Source of the DNA: JBAXTE01 sp964653595
GTDB lineage: Bacteria > Bacteroidota > Bacteroidia > Bacteroidales > WCHB1-69
NCBI GenBank assembly: GCA_964653595.1
Contig: CAZZHH010000071.1
Coordinates: 1-15,896 of the forward strand
DNA: 15,896 bases
Direction: 5' to 3'
The position numbers and the translations under genes were made by a program. The notes under the pieces are model-generated. The model worked only from the letters and a program-made list of their open reading frames with translations. It made no database searches and was not told where the DNA came from. The stretch's first letter is position 1; each line of letters begins with the position of its first letter. Shown here piece after piece: positions 15,028 to 15,896 of the stretch.

Positions 15028-15849
15028 ATGAAAAAGACATATTTACTAATTACCTTTCTATTAATAATCGGATTTACTAAAAGTCAAAGTTATACCGATC
15101 TATTTTCAACAGGAATTCAATATTCCCCCTCAAACTCCTTTAAATTAAGTAATACAAAAATTAACATCGTTGATCAGAACTATAGTGCTAAAGTACCCAT
15201 AAAAGTAAATGCAACAGATTATACATTAGTTGGATTTAGCTTAAATCATTTGAATTTTATTGGAGAGTTGTTTCCAGGTGGAGACGCTTTTACAGCTATG
15301 ACTTTGCAGCTAGGATATATTGCTAATTTTGATCGCTACAATTTAACAGCAGTGGCTCTTCCTAAAATAAGTAGTGATTTTACTGACATTACTCATCGCA
15401 GTTTTCAAATGGGTGGATTAGTTGTATTTTCGGTTAAATATTCAGATAATTTCAAACTAAAATATGGGTGTTATTACAATCAAGAATTTTTCGGACCATT
15501 GATAGTTCCGATTATCGGACTCGATTGGAAAGTAAATGAGAAATTGAGAATTTTCGGAAATCTACCGATTACGGCAACTGCTGAATATAAAATTGGCAAA
15601 CGTCTTTCAACTGGATTATTTTTCAATGCCAACACAGCATCCTATCTTTACGACAAACAAAAACAATATATTCAAAAAAGCACCCAGGAACTGTCTGCTT
15701 TTGGTGATTTATATGTGACTAAAAACGTGGTATTCCAGACAAAATTGGGATACACCATAGGACGCAAATATAAATTGTATCATCTTAATGACAAGATTGA
15801 TGCAAAGCTTATTACTTCTATTGGCGATAATAGAACCTTACTTGTATAG
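15028..15849 (+). CDS. DUF6268-like outer-membrane beta-barrel protein
   Basis: A 273-residue predicted outer-membrane barrel. Residues 1-20 form a signal peptide (MKKTYLLITF start, TKSQ end). The mature part is a series of amphipathic strands with glycine and aromatic residues, for example LGYIANFDRYNLTAVALP, QMGGLVVFSVKYS and KLKYGCYYNQEFFGPLIVPI-G. The central segment with FGPLIVPIIGLDWKVNEKLRIFGNLP and the late YTIGRKYKLY region is what I associate with DUF6268 proteins, a Bacteroidota family of unknown function. The last residues, GDNRTLLV, do not end in the usual aromatic residue of barrels, and the stop lies 31 bases before the interspersed repeat at the window edge, so a shortened C-terminus is possible. 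It has its own good promoter. Barrel nature is likely; the family name is less certain. Confidence 0.7.
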   Translation: MKKTYLLITFLLIIGFTKSQSYTDLFSTGIQYSPSNSFKLSNTKINIVDQNYSAKVPIKVNATDYTLVGFSLNHLNFIGELFPGGDAFTAMTLQLGYIANFDRYNLTAVALPKISSDFTDITHRSFQMGGLVVFSVKYSDNFKLKYGCYYNQEFFGPLIVPIIGLDWKVNEKLRIFGNLPITATAEYKIGKRLSTGLFFNANTASYLYDKQKQYIQKSTQELSAFGDLYVTKNVVFQTKLGYTIGRKYKLYHLNDKIDAKLITSIGDNRTLLV

Positions 15850-15880
15850 TTTCACCACGTTGTTGATGGCATTCTTTCCC

Positions 15881-15896
15881 TTCCGAGTGAAGTGAG
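15881..15896. repeat. Cut-off copy of the interspersed repeat, right edge of window
   Basis: TTCCGAGTGAAGTGAG shares 11 of 16 positions with the corresponding part of the repeat at 2-30, including the TTCCGA start and GAG end. It is another common variant, as I recall it, of the same Bacteroidota element. The GGAAT arm would lie beyond the window, so pairing cannot be checked. Confidence 0.5.

Noticed and set aside
204..15849. Whether the window encodes a defence system, mobile element or biosynthetic cluster
   Set aside because: No nuclease, helicase, transposase, integrase, toxin-antitoxin or biosynthetic domain is visible; all larger genes have envelope or housekeeping assignments.
15838..15896. 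Open minus-strand frame entering from the right edge and ending KLYK then stop at 15838-15840, overlapping the end of the DUF6268-like gene
   Set aside because: Only 18 codons are visible, which is readily open by chance, and the outer part coincides with the interspersed repeat. Nothing in it is recognisable.

Overview
The window reads as chromosomal DNA of an AT-rich member of the Bacteroidota. The evidence is a large surface protein with the gliding-motility-associated (type B) C-terminal sorting domain of the type IX secretion system (T9SS), an OmpA protein with the TPR/propeller/CRD/OmpA layout of PorE, the Bacteroidota families DUF4834, DUF4476 and DUF6268, and several promoters of the TTTG-N19-21-TAnnTTTG type. 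I cannot place it to genus. I see no tRNA, rRNA, CRISPR array, transposase or phage gene.

Layout. 1-203: one copy of a short interspersed repeat (2-30) and the terminator of the first gene. 204-4784 (minus strand): four envelope genes that look like two transcription units. Unit one is a small outer-membrane protein plus a lipoprotein thioredoxin. Unit two has its own good promoter and holds a nine-TPR secreted protein and the PorE-like OmpA protein. 4785-4896: a divergent promoter region. 4897-7227 (plus): smpB, grpE and dnaJ, for ribosome rescue and chaperones, ending in a long hairpin shared with the convergent gene. 7291-10842 (minus): a 1183-residue secreted repeat protein with eight Ig/PKD-like repeats in an A-A-B-B-B-A-A-A order, two PKD domains and a T9SS sorting domain. 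10843-11306: AT-rich non-coding DNA. 11307-14034 (plus): a DUF4834 small membrane protein followed by a 14-TM YfhO-family protein. 14163-14918: a DUF4476 protein. 15028-15849: a DUF6268 outer-membrane protein whose end lies next to a second, cut-off copy of the interspersed repeat.

Theme. Most of the window serves the cell envelope: peptidoglycan anchoring, outer-membrane barrels, T9SS cargo and a possible envelope glycosyltransferase, interrupted by a housekeeping protein-quality block. I found no convincing new multi-gene system. The observations most worth following up are the apparently leaderless smpB transcript, the DUF4834-YfhO pair, the two-class repeat architecture of the T9SS cargo, the sigma-54-like element and strong Shine-Dalgarno at the DUF4476 gene, and the repeats at both window ends, which suggest this is a contig broken at repeats.
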